From positions 1 to 26,528 of IMG/VR virus record IMGVR_UViG_3300035670_001098: a stretch of 26,528 nucleotides of DNA, one strand, 5' to 3'. The notes under the pieces were generated by a model. The model saw only the letters and a program-made list of their open reading frames with translations, ran no database searches and was not told the origin of the DNA. Positions 1-5,636 of this stretch are shown piece after piece. The stretch's first letter is position 1, and each line of letters opens with the position of its first letter. This DNA is from a virus. The translations under genes and the position numbers were made by a program.

Positions 1-20
1 CAACCCGCACCATGCAATGG

Positions 21-40
21 AATTGAACACCCGTTCAATT
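21..40. repeat. 8-bp perfect inverted repeat
   Basis: AATTGAAC at 21-28 is mirrored by GTTCAATT at 33-40 around a 4-base loop. No T-run follows on either strand, so it does not look like an intrinsic terminator. It could be a small operator for whatever lies left of the window. Apart from this hairpin and the terminator that follows, I see nothing in bases 1-168. Confidence 0.4.
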
Positions 41-81
41 AGTCAACCGATTGAATGTTAATACTCTTCACATTGACAGAT

Positions 82-125
82 GACAAAAAGAAACCCCGAC
101 CGACTCGCATATGGATCGGACGGGG
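82..125 (-). terminator. Rho-independent terminator of the leftward mini-operon
   Basis: A 10-bp stem, CCCCGACCGA at 94-103 with TCGGACGGGG at 116-125, has one A-A mismatch and a 12-base loop. On the minus strand it is followed by the T-rich run TTTCTTTTTG. It lies just downstream of the three minus-strand genes and would end their transcript. Confidence 0.75.
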
Positions 126-168
126 CTGGGACGCTACAGGAGCGCCATACAAGGGCTAGGTCTATTCC

Positions 169-249
169 CTAGGGGGCGACTACATAGAAAGCGACTATCG
201 CCACCAGAACGCCGCAGAACGCCGCATAATCGACTATCTCGCGCAGCAT
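169..249 (-). CDS. 26-residue membrane peptide
   Basis: This tiny gene begins with an ATG that overlaps the stop of the upstream 49-residue gene (TGATG arrangement), which argues for translational coupling. After a short polar start (MLREIVDYAAF) the rest is almost entirely hydrophobic (CGVLVAIVAFYVVAP), enough for one membrane span. It is the last gene before the terminator at 82-125. I do not recognise the family. It could be a small membrane effector or simply a chance frame, but the start-stop overlap and position in the operon favour a real gene. Confidence 0.5.
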   Translation of the reverse strand: MLREIVDYAAFCGVLVAIVAFYVVAP

Positions 250-398
250 CAGAAAGACTCCATGTTCACGACCAAGACAGTAAATCCGGCCTTGGTTAGA
301 TCACTCTGATATCGTTGTGCCTGCGCCAGCGTCATACGCGGACCGAACGGCTCAAGCCGATAGGCGGTTTCTTTAGCTAGTTGATAAGTTGCTTGCAT
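249..398 (-). CDS. Small hypothetical protein (49 residues)
   Basis: The ATG at 398-396 has a strong AAAAGGAG ribosome site at 413-406, which overlaps the stop codon of the 508-residue gene upstream. The product starts MQATYQLAKETAYRLEPFGP and contains a segment (TLAQAQRYQSDLTKAGFTV) typical of a small helix-strand phage protein. I do not recognise a family. It is the middle gene of a three-gene leftward operon, and its clear ribosome site and tight spacing make it a convincing gene despite its size. Confidence 0.65.
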   Translation of the reverse strand: MQATYQLAKETAYRLEPFGPRMTLAQAQRYQSDLTKAGFTVLVVNMESF

Positions 399-412
399 GG
401 TGCTTCTCCTTT

Positions 413-1939
413 TCATGCTGCTAGGTTCAGCTTCAGTTGGTTGTCTATAACGTCACCGGATTCGTCATAGTCCAGCCCGTCGTTCAGTCGCGCGACCCAA
501 ACATATTTTGAGCAATCGACAAATTGCCCGTCGTCTAGTCTAGTCTTTTCCGGTCCGTCGCGCTCTTGCGTTAGCGTGTAATGCCCGGACTCTTTTACTT
601 GATCTAGAGTCCAAGATTGACCATTAGGCAGATCAATCTTTTCAGATATGTCGTAATATTCCGAGTCTAGATCGCTCTGGAAAATTATCTTGCCAATGTC
701 GCAAGTCGGAAAATACTCCGACATTGAATCGCAATACACAACGTCGTCAATTAGCCAATATTCGTTACGGGATTCGCAATAGACAATATTTTCCGCGTCG
801 CCAGAGTTAAGATATTCATCCGAATAGGATTCATCAGTCGTTACCTCTCTATTGCCAGGCATTGTCCAAACATCGGACGCGCAATTTTCGTGATAAATAT
901 TGCCATTGCCCGCACAAGTAAAATAGGAATGCTCATAGCAAGACTCGCAAATATGTTCTTCGCAAGACTCAACGTAAATTGAATCTTCCGACATCATACC
1001 TTCGCCGCAACAGTCACACGTTGAGTCAAAGTTATCGGGCGGCATATATTCTCCCGCCGTTGAACGGAATGAGAATCCGCCGTGACGCGTCAGAGTGATA
1101 GTCTTTTCGTCCGTATCTAATTCCGCGTCGGAACATATGTCGAGATATGGCGCGACGATTCCGCCGTTCCGCGTTTCAATCCAGAGTAATTCCGCACCAT
1201 AGAATCCGTTTTCCGTTGCCTCATATCCGTTTTCAGATAACCAAGCCTCTAGCTTTTCCCCCGCAAGAGTAGTGGAAAGATACACCGGAGCATGAGTCTT
1301 GTTGCTAGGCCGGATGATGACGCGCGCGCCGATCTGCCCGTCCGGATTCTCAACATATGCGATTGCAAAGTCGCCACTAGCATATGCCTCTGACGGATGC
1401 GCGGGCAGAGTGTCGAATCCGTATCGCATACAAGAGCCGGAAAGACTCTTGCGACCGTTGCAATATGTCGGATTGCCCGGGATGCATGGCGCTTTATACA
1501 CGCGCGCAAAATCGTCTCTTGTATCGCCAGTCTTTACGACAAGGGCGGATTCTTGAGTCTGTATCTTGTCGCGCCACCACTGCGCGAATGCGCCGCATTC
1601 TTCATCCGTCAGATAGGGCAGGACATACTTAATCATCTTGTGCGGTTTACCGATTGTCCGGCGATCCGCGTCTTTGTGTTCTTTACTCTTGAAGATTGCC
1701 AATAGCCGCGAGTCTTTCTCGGCAGGGGCGGGATTAAACCGATCCAAGACTTGATAGAAGGATATGCGGCGCAACGGGCGAGTGGCGCAATCGGTTCCGC
1801 GCTGTGCTTTCATAGGCGCGTCAAACATATCCGCGATTCGCGCCCACACATCCGCGTGCTGATACCTTGTCACAAGATCGCACTCGCCCCATGTTTCTAG
1901 CGTATCTGCCAGCATCTTGGCCTTTTCTTCGTCCGTCAT
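413..1939 (-). CDS. Large cysteine-rich hypothetical protein (508 residues)
   Basis: This long open frame is preceded on its strand by AGGGG six bases before the ATG. The N-terminal half (about 1-270) has no motif I can name. The middle, about residues 305-355, holds a cluster of metal-binding type: CDCC, then CEEHICESC, a further Cys, and a YHENC segment. The spacing resembles a cross-brace zinc finger (RING or LIM-like). The C-terminal part is rich in Asp, Glu and Tyr and has repeated short strands such as YCESRNEYWLIDD and YCDSMSEYFP. It looks like one of the large uncharacterised early proteins of phages, perhaps acting on host proteins or nucleic acid, but that is inference. The gene is rich in CpG and GCGC words compared with the DNA right of 2446, and it is transcribed against the early block, so it may be a separately acquired module. 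Confidence 0.8.
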   Translation of the reverse strand: MTDEEKAKMLADTLETWGECDLVTRYQHADVWARIADMFDAPMKAQRGTDCATRPLRRISFYQVLDRFNPAPAEKDSRLLAIFKSKEHKDADRRTIGKPHKMIKYVLPYLTDEECGAFAQWWRDKIQTQESALVVKTGDTRDDFARVYKAPCIPGNPTYCNGRKSLSGSCMRYGFDTLPAHPSEAYASGDFAIAYVENPDGQIGARVIIRPSNKTHAPVYLSTTLAGEKLEAWLSENGYEATENGFYGAELLWIETRNGGIVAPYLDICSDAELDTDEKTITLTRHGGFSFRSTAGEYMPPDNFDSTCDCCGEGMMSEDSIYVESCEEHICESCYEHSYFTCAGNGNIYHENCASDVWTMPGNREVTTDESYSDEYLNSGDAENIVYCESRNEYWLIDDVVYCDSMSEYFPTCDIGKIIFQSDLDSEYYDISEKIDLPNGQSWTLDQVKESGHYTLTQERDGPEKTRLDDGQFVDCSKYVWVARLNDGLDYDESGDVIDNQLKLNLAA

Positions 1940-2008
1940 CGTCAGCCCCTATGTTAAGCGCCACAACGCGCGCGTGAGTCGTCTATACATGGCATAGGCA
2001 AGCGGCGC

Positions 2009-2040
2009 AAGATGCACCAAGGACAAGATGCACCAAGGAC
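2009..2040. repeat. Perfect tandem repeat, 2 x 16 bases
   Basis: AAGATGCACCAAGGAC occurs twice head to tail at 2009-2024 and 2025-2040 without a mismatch. The repeat overlaps the -35 box of the candidate leftward promoter and abuts a tRNA-arm-like structure. It may be a recent duplication or a doubled binding site. Confidence 0.85.
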
Positions 2041-2090
2041 GGGTCTGAAAAATGCCCTATTGACGCGGGTCCGAATCCCGTGCTAGAAAC
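2041..2090 (+). other. tRNA 3'-half-like sequence
   Basis: Bases 2064-2082 fold into a 6-bp hairpin with the 7-base loop TCCGAAT, one change from the T-loop consensus TTCRANY. It is preceded, after a variable-loop-sized gap, by a 17-base segment at 2041-2057 shaped like an anticodon arm (GGGTC, 7-base loop, TGCCC). No D-arm, acceptor pairing or CCA is visible, and the base at the U33 position is G. It is not a functional tRNA. It may be a decayed tRNA fragment or a chance hairpin. Confidence 0.25.
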
Positions 2091-2186
2091 GAATCAATTA
2101 ATGCAATGCCCGGGCTTGGCGCGCGATCGCGTCACGTCGCAAAAATCACCGAGAATGGGCGCATGAAATTACATGCAGAGAATCGA

Positions 2187-2202
2187 ATGTTAGCGCTAAC
2201 AT
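2187..2202. promoter_or_regulatory. 16-bp perfect palindrome, LacI-family operator type
   Basis: ATGTTAGCGCTAACAT is an exact palindrome with a central CG step and the TGTTAGCGCTAACA core typical of operators bound by LacI/GalR-family sugar-responsive repressors in proteobacteria. It stands about 185 bases upstream of the -35 box of the early promoter and between the two divergent gene blocks. No LacI-type gene is in this window, so a host regulator is the natural candidate. That assignment is inference. Confidence 0.6.
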
Positions 2203-2212
2203 ATAAATAGCG

Positions 2213-2260
2213 TAATATGTGAATATCAGAATATGTATATATGCGAATATGTGAATGTGT
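2213..2260. repeat. AT-rich iterated octamers
   Basis: The word GAATATGT or a one-base variant recurs at 2213, 2229, 2245 and 2253, with TATATA between copies. The first three copies are 16 bases apart, the last 8. The AT-rich block directly follows the palindrome. It could be a DNA-unwinding element of an origin or a run of protein-binding sites. Confidence 0.5.
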
Positions 2261-2282
2261 GCATGGCACGGGATAGCGATGA

Positions 2283-2410
2283 CACCCCTACGAGGGAATT
2301 GTTCACCCCCCACCGAGGGAAATGTTCGTCAACCCCACCGTGGGAAATGTTCACCCCTACGAGGGAAATGTTCGTCAAGATTTTTGTTGACCTCACCGTG
2401 GGAATTTTGT
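2283..2410 (+). repeat. Array of five GGGAAATGTTC-type motifs
   Basis: Five copies of a unit close to CCCCACCGWGGGAAATGTTC lie in the same orientation, with their GGG triplets at 2294, 2317, 2342, 2363 and 2400. The head of each unit is partly self-complementary (CCCAC-GTGGG or CCCT-AGGG) while the tail AAATGTTC is not, so each site has a direction. Spacings of 21-25 bases for the first four place them near two helical turns apart. The fifth copy makes up the spacer of the promoter at 2387-2415. Related single copies occur at 3399-3420, 4499-4523 and inside genes at 7361-7379 and about 14653-14673. Likely roles are operators for a phage regulator or parts of promoters. Confidence 0.8.
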
Positions 2411-2415
2411 ATAAG
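2387..2415 (+). promoter_or_regulatory. Strong sigma70-type early promoter
   Basis: TTGACC at 2387-2392 and TATAAG at 2410-2415 are separated by 17 bases, a near-consensus arrangement. It lies 31 bases upstream of the peptidase start and has the fifth motif copy as its spacer, so a protein binding that motif would control it directly. It probably drives the rightward early block. Confidence 0.75.
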
Positions 2416-2445
2416 ACAGGTCAACAACCGAATCAAGGAGACAAC

Positions 2446-3402
2446 ATGGAAGTCAGCCTCATCGAGATGCTATCCTACAAGAGACCTCAGGGTTCTCGTC
2501 ATCAACGCAAGTTCTGCAACAGGTATCTTGCGCCAGTCTTCGGTCAACCGGATTCTCATGGCAACTATATCCTTGTTGTAGGAGAAAGACCGAACATCTG
2601 CTTTACTGCCCATCACGACACTGTTCACTTCACCTCTGGTCGTCAAATCATCAAGATCGAGGGTGATATGGCTATGGCTACAGGGTCTGAGTGTCTTGGT
2701 GCTGACTGCACAACTGGTATCTACATCATGCTCAACATGATCCGAGCCGGTGTAAAAGGTGTTTATGTTGTTCATGCCGCAGAAGAGTCAGGCTGCATAG
2801 GGTCCAAAGCCCTTGTCAGTAACTACCCTTATTGGCTGAATGACATCGATGCTTGCATATCCTTCGACCGGAAGGGTTATGACAACATCATCACTCACCA
2901 GATGGGTTCTAGGACGGCCTCTGATGCTTTCGCTGATAGTCTTGAGGCTATCCTTGACCTTGGCTTCAGGGCTGATCCTACAGGCTCTTATACCGATTCA
3001 AACGAGTATCGGGACATCGTTCCTGAATGCACCAACATCTCGGTTGGCTACTTCAACCAACATACCTCTGCCGAGAAACAAGACCTGATGTTTGTCGAGA
3101 TGCTCATCACGGCTCTCATCGAGGCTGACTGGTCCAAGCTGGTGTTCAAGAGAAATCCGATGGAAAGAGAACCTGACTATTTCTATCAACCAAAGAAGAA
3201 AGTAAGACGCCAAGTGGACTACGACATCTACAACGATTGGGGTCTTATGGCCTCTTACAACAGCACTATGGAAGACATCGTGAAGGAGAACCCGAGAGAG
3301 GTGGCAGAACTTCTGCGGTCCTTTGGTTATGAGTGCAATGGGCTGTTGGATGACATCGAGAACATGAAGGCCAAGGGTAAGAAAGCCTATCGTTGGTCTT
3401 GA
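2446..3402 (+). CDS. M20/M28/M42-type zinc metallopeptidase
   Basis: The product (318 residues) has the ordered metal ligands of the di-zinc aminopeptidase clan: His56-x-Asp58 in TAHHDTV, the bridging Asp87 in GADCTTG, Glu113-Glu114 in AEESGCIGS, Asp141 in SFDRKG and His206 in NQHTSAE. Family members cleave N-terminal amino acids or acyl groups from peptides, usually in the cytoplasm. The C-terminal 100 residues are basic and phage-specific. The frame stays open upstream to 2233, but the ATG at 2446 has an AAGGAG site eight bases before it and follows the early promoter, so I start there. It is the first gene of the early block. A role in modifying a host peptide or nucleoid protein is possible, but the substrate cannot be told from sequence. 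Confidence 0.85.
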   Translation: MEVSLIEMLSYKRPQGSRHQRKFCNRYLAPVFGQPDSHGNYILVVGERPNICFTAHHDTVHFTSGRQIIKIEGDMAMATGSECLGADCTTGIYIMLNMIRAGVKGVYVVHAAEESGCIGSKALVSNYPYWLNDIDACISFDRKGYDNIITHQMGSRTASDAFADSLEAILDLGFRADPTGSYTDSNEYRDIVPECTNISVGYFNQHTSAEKQDLMFVEMLITALIEADWSKLVFKRNPMEREPDYFYQPKKKVRRQVDYDIYNDWGLMASYNSTMEDIVKENPREVAELLRSFGYECNGLLDDIENMKAKGKKAYRWS

Positions 3403-3420
3403 CCCCCACAGTGGAAATGT
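3399..3420 (+). promoter_or_regulatory. Single copy of the GGGAAATGTTC-type motif
   Basis: TTGACC at 3399-3404 followed by CCCACAGTGGAAATGTG aligns base for base with the promoter-plus-motif at 2387-2409. The following CTAGGA is a poor -10 box. It overlaps the end of the peptidase gene, upstream of the next gene, and keeps the same orientation. It could be a weak promoter or an operator. Confidence 0.5.
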
Positions 3421-3457
3421 GCTAGGAATGATTCGTCAGATGAACGAGGAGAACACC

Positions 3458-3682
3458 ATGACCTTCAACGCTGGAACCATGATCGTCAAGTTCAAGAAGC
3501 AGAACGGTGAAATCAGAACTCTTGTAGGGACACTCTTCCCGCCCACCTTTGTTGGTAACTACAAAGAAACCCTTGAGGTTATCAACAACAGCACTGACTG
3601 CCTCATCACCATGTTCGACTATGAGGCTAACAACTGGCGGTCTTTCTACAAGCGCAACATCATCGAACTAGAGGATGCCTGA
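3458..3682 (+). CDS. Small DUF2693-like protein (74 residues)
   Basis: The ATG at 3458 is chosen because GAGGAG sits six bases before it; earlier in-frame ATGs lack such a site. The product has the pattern FKKQNGEIRTLVGTL, then ITMFDYEANNWRSF, which resembles the small SH3-like phage proteins grouped as DUF2693. Function is unknown. It overlaps the next gene by eight bases. Confidence 0.7.
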   Translation: MTFNAGTMIVKFKKQNGEIRTLVGTLFPPTFVGNYKETLEVINNSTDCLITMFDYEANNWRSFYKRNIIELEDA

Positions 3683-3845
3683 GATGCTCAAATGCCCATG
3701 CTGTGATGGCTATGGATGGATCGAAGAGGATAGCATCAGGGGTTCCGGCCCCAATGCCTACATCCATACCAGTATTGTCACCTGTGATGAGTGCAATGGT
3801 GATGGCGTAGTTGAACAACCCGAAGAAGAGGAGTATGAGGAATGA
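3675..3845 (+). CDS. Small zinc-finger protein, DnaJ central-domain type
   Basis: This 56-residue protein has two CxxCxGxG units, CPCCDGYG near the start and CDECNGDG near the end, the repeat that binds zinc in the central domain of DnaJ. It ends in a glutamate-rich tail (EQPEEEEYEE). It overlaps its neighbours on both sides (ATGA with the next gene). A zinc-binding adaptor or small RNA- or protein-binding role is plausible, but no function can be named. Confidence 0.75.
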   Translation: MPEMLKCPCCDGYGWIEEDSIRGSGPNAYIHTSIVTCDECNGDGVVEQPEEEEYEE

Positions 3846-3979
3846 TCGAGATTCAATCCAAACATGTCGTGATGATCTGCGCCATGATCTGTCTTGTGGT
3901 CGTTATTGGCAAGGGCATCGAGTATGAGACTGCCAAGCTGGATGTCTACTACTACTGTGAGGAACCTATGGATGAGTAA
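3842..3979 (+). CDS. 45-residue single-span membrane protein
   Basis: The start overlaps the preceding stop (ATGA). The N-terminal portion contains a hydrophobic helix (VVMICAMICLVVVIG) followed by a polar tail with KLDVYYYCEEPMDE, so one membrane crossing is expected. No family is recognised. It is translationally coupled on both sides. Confidence 0.6.
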   Translation: MIEIQSKHVVMICAMICLVVVIGKGIEYETAKLDVYYYCEEPMDE

Positions 3980-4139
3980 GACCCTGATCTGCAAACAAGC
4001 CATCAACCATGTAACGACAACAGGAAAGAGATATGAGGTCGTAGGAGAAGATGCAAAATGGTGGACAATCGTTGATGATGAAGGGCTTAGATATTACATC
4101 CTCAAGGGAAGCTGCCCTAACTGGAAAGTCGAGGAGTGA
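3972..4139 (+). CDS. Small hypothetical protein (55 residues)
   Basis: The ATG at 3972 lies inside the end of the previous gene. The product begins MSKTLICKQAINHVTTTGK and continues with a beta-rich stretch (RYEVVGEDAKWWTIVDDEG) of the sort found in small SH3-like phage proteins. It ends with a Trp-Lys-Val segment. No family is recognised. The stop at 4137-4139 is followed almost at once by a ribosome site and ATG belonging to the next, apparently damaged, gene. Confidence 0.65.
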   Translation: MSKTLICKQAINHVTTTGKRYEVVGEDAKWWTIVDDEGLRYYILKGSCPNWKVEE

Positions 4140-4141
4140 CT

Positions 4142-4299
4142 ATGTAGTCCCTCTAAGGGAAAGGCTCCTTAACAAGCGGAGGTTGTTGGACAATCTCTAT
4201 TGGAATGGGGACAACGAAAAGGCCAAGATTGTTCAAGTTGAGGTTGATGTCCTAGAGGAACTCGACCTTAAAGGTGAACGCTACTATTGTCTGTTCTAG
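4142..4299 (+). pseudogene. Small gene disrupted at its start codon
   Basis: An open frame from about 4144 to 4299 encodes a plausible small helical protein (VVPLRERLLNKRRLLDNLYW, then a Glu-rich strand ending in YYCLF), yet it has no usable start codon. The expected start is present at 4142 with GGAG five bases before it, matching the tight coupling seen elsewhere, but that ATG is followed directly by TAG. Inserting one base after the ATG would give ATG-NTA-GTC-CCT and restore the protein. I infer a one-base deletion. Alternatives are an unusual start (TTG at 4183, too close to the GGAGG before it) or a sequencing error. Confidence 0.5.
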
Positions 4300-4309
4300 G
4301 AGAATGAAC

Positions 4310-4471
4310 ATGGAACCTGTTGTCGAATGTGCTGAGTGTGGAAGACTTGTTGACATTGGCTATGTAGCCATTACACCTTCTGGTCTTCATGTATGTGTAT
4401 GGTGTGAATATATGTGGGATGAAGATGATATTATTGATGATGGGTATACCGGGGGGGACCAACCAGATTAG
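4310..4471 (+). CDS. Small zinc-ribbon protein (53 residues)
   Basis: Two Cys pairs, CAEC near residue 8 and CVWC near residue 31, form a likely zinc ribbon. They are followed by a strongly acidic tail (WDEDDIIDDG). AGGAGA at 4298-4303 is well placed for the ATG at 4310 and too close for the ATG at 4304, so I start at 4310. The function is unknown. Its codons are more AT-rich than those of its neighbours. Confidence 0.65.
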   Translation: MEPVVECAECGRLVDIGYVAITPSGLHVCVWCEYMWDEDDIIDDGYTGGDQPD

Positions 4472-4498
4472 TAGATGGAACTGGTTGTAGTCTTTTCA

Positions 4499-4523
4499 AG
4501 ACCCCAGAGATGGAAATTGTTCA
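4499..4523 (+). promoter_or_regulatory. Single copy of the GGGAAATGTTC-type motif
   Basis: AGACCCCAGAGATGGAAATT followed by GTTCACC matches the array at 2283-2410, in the same orientation. It sits in one of the few small gaps of the early block, about 40 bases before the next start codon. An operator, stoperator-like or promoter role is possible. Confidence 0.5.
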
Positions 4524-4562
4524 CCTGTGACAATCATGCAACAATTGAAGGGAGAAGTGTCG

Positions 4563-4727
4563 ATGCTCATCTATCGAGTGACGATCAGTGACAGGAAGGA
4601 TGACAAACCCTTCTGTTACTTTGAGACCAAGAAGAAGCATGAAGCTGAACGATATGCTGAGAGGGCTGGGGCCTTGAGACAGCATGTGACCATCACCAAG
4701 AGGCATACAAGCTATGACCCAGACTGA
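4563..4727 (+). CDS. Small hypothetical protein (54 residues)
   Basis: AAGGGAGA at 4548-4555 selects the ATG at 4563. Upstream in-frame GTG and ATG codons lie without such a site and inside the regulatory motif. The product is basic and begins MLIYRVTISDRKDDKPF, then has a charged helix (KKKHEAERYAERAGAL). I do not recognise it. Confidence 0.6.
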   Translation: MLIYRVTISDRKDDKPFCYFETKKKHEAERYAERAGALRQHVTITKRHTSYDPD

Positions 4728-4878
4728 TGACCCTTTGAAGCCTGTCCTGATGAGGATCGAAAGAGTAGCTTGCATTATCGAAAGAGATGCTGTAAGCAAG
4801 GCAAATCAGATGAGGGCCAGAGAGATCATCACACTGGTCGAGATGGCGATGAGACAGGTGGGAGATGAACATGCGTAA
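4714..4878 (+). CDS. Small hypothetical helical protein (54 residues)
   Basis: The start lies within the end of the previous gene. The product is almost entirely helical in character, with repeated charged and hydrophobic residues (VLMRIERVACIIERDAV and REIITLVEMAMRQVG). It overlaps the next gene by eight bases. No family is recognised. Confidence 0.55.
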   Translation: MTQTDDPLKPVLMRIERVACIIERDAVSKANQMRAREIITLVEMAMRQVGDEHA

Positions 4879-5068
4879 AGTTTACATCGTGTTTGCCTAT
4901 GACGAATACTACCCTCGTGGTCCTGCGGATGTTAGGGGTGTGTATTTTACACAGGAAGCAGCAGATGCACGGGTTGCAGAGTTGTGTCGTGCCCCACTTT
5001 ATCAATGGAACTATGTAAAGTGGCAAGAGTTCACTGTGTTGGATGCTGATGAGGGAGATGAGAAATGA
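4871..5068 (+). CDS. Small hypothetical protein (65 residues)
   Basis: GGGAG six bases before 4871 favours this ATG over the one at 4865. The protein starts MRKVYIVFAYDEYYPRGP and has the layout of small phage proteins with a beta strand, then a helix containing the YFTQEAADARVAEL segment. No function is known to me. It ends in an acidic tail and overlaps the next gene (ATGA). Confidence 0.65.
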   Translation: MRKVYIVFAYDEYYPRGPADVRGVYFTQEAADARVAELCRAPLYQWNYVKWQEFTVLDADEGDEK

Positions 5069-5448
5069 CTGACCGCAAGTTCACCCCGCCGACTGAGTTC
5101 CCGACCGAGTATGTCACTAGTGATGGCAGGAAGGTGGTAATTGCAGTGCGGACGCCTGCCGAAGAGTGTCCGTTTGTCGGGTGGTATGAGGACAAAGACG
5201 GCAAAATCTTCAACGCCACTTGGACGGATGATGGCGCTTTTGCTCCCTATTGGCCGGAAAGCACGCTCGACCTGTTCGACCCGCCCAAGAAACAAGTGCA
5301 TTGGGCTAATGATTGTGACACAACTACTTCAAGTTGGTATGAAACCCGTTCACAGGCAAATCGGATTGCTGGTGATAACCGCGTCGCCGTGATCCGCCGC
5401 GAGTGGGTCGAAGGCCAGCCGCCGCAGTATTTCACGGAGGAAGTGTGA
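5065..5448 (+). CDS. Hypothetical protein (127 residues)
   Basis: First gene of a cassette whose DNA is visibly richer in G+C and CpG than the genes before it. The product has two similar sections, each with aromatic and acidic residues (EECPFVGWYEDKDGKIF and TTTSSWYETRSQANRIAG), ending with a segment like a short beta domain (RVAVIRREWVEGQPP). It overlaps its neighbour on the left by four bases and on the right by one (TGATG). I do not recognise a family. Confidence 0.7.
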   Translation: MTDRKFTPPTEFPTEYVTSDGRKVVIAVRTPAEECPFVGWYEDKDGKIFNATWTDDGAFAPYWPESTLDLFDPPKKQVHWANDCDTTTSSWYETRSQANRIAGDNRVAVIRREWVEGQPPQYFTEEV

Positions 5449-5636
5449 TGAAATGGCAACCGATTGAGACTGCGCCGAGCGAACATCTGATATTTTACGG
5501 CAACACAAGACACGATGAAGGCGTGGTGTTTACTGGTTGGAAAGCCATAAATGGGGTTTGCTACACAGACGCAGGCGAACGGGTAAAGCCTACCCACTGG
5601 ATGCCACTGCCTGAGCCGCCGAAGGAGGAAGTGTGA
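5448..5636 (+). CDS. DUF551 family protein (62 residues)
   Basis: The product has the hallmarks of DUF551: an opening WQPIETAPSE, a central strand with a GWK segment, and the closing THWMPLPEPP. Members are common in phages and prophages and have no assigned function. The start is preceded by GGAGG and overlaps the previous stop, within a 16-base junction (GGAGGAAGTGTGATGA) that recurs identically at the next gene boundary. Confidence 0.85.
   Translation: MKWQPIETAPSEHLIFYGNTRHDEGVVFTGWKAINGVCYTDAGERVKPTHWMPLPEPPKEEV

Larger units (their letters stand above)
1940..2445. other. Divergent control region, about 500 bases without a gene
   Basis: This gap separates the leftward 508-residue gene from the rightward peptidase gene. 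Reading rightward it holds a weak candidate leftward promoter (TTGCGC at 2010-2005, 17-base spacer, TATAGA at 1987-1982 on the minus strand), a perfect 16-base tandem repeat, a hairpin resembling a tRNA T-arm, a 16-bp palindrome, AT-rich iterated octamers, the GGGAAATGTTC array and a strong rightward promoter. An open frame that extends the peptidase upstream to 2233 runs through this region, but it lacks a ribosome site there. The combination of iterons, AT-rich DNA and divergent promoters would also fit a replication origin. Confidence 0.6.

Noticed and set aside
111-299. Plus-strand open frame of 62 codons
   Set aside because: It runs through the terminator stem and opposite two minus-strand genes with good ribosome sites, and its protein is Arg-rich and unlike a real gene.
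1299-1705. Several plus-strand frames opposite the 508-residue gene
   Set aside because: They are antisense shadows of a long CpG-rich gene and have no ribosome sites.
2041-2090. Functional tRNA gene
   Set aside because: No D-arm, acceptor stem or CCA is visible and the base before the anticodon position is wrong.
2283-2410. CRISPR-like array
   Set aside because: Repeats are only about 20 bases, imperfect, nearly contiguous and overlap a promoter. There are no spacers of constant length and no cas genes; the Cas4-type nuclease is an ordinary phage recombination enzyme.
2233-2445. N-terminal extension of the peptidase through the repeat array
   Set aside because: The frame is open by chance. 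It lacks a ribosome site, contains the promoter and operators, and the ATG at 2446 has an ideal AAGGAG.
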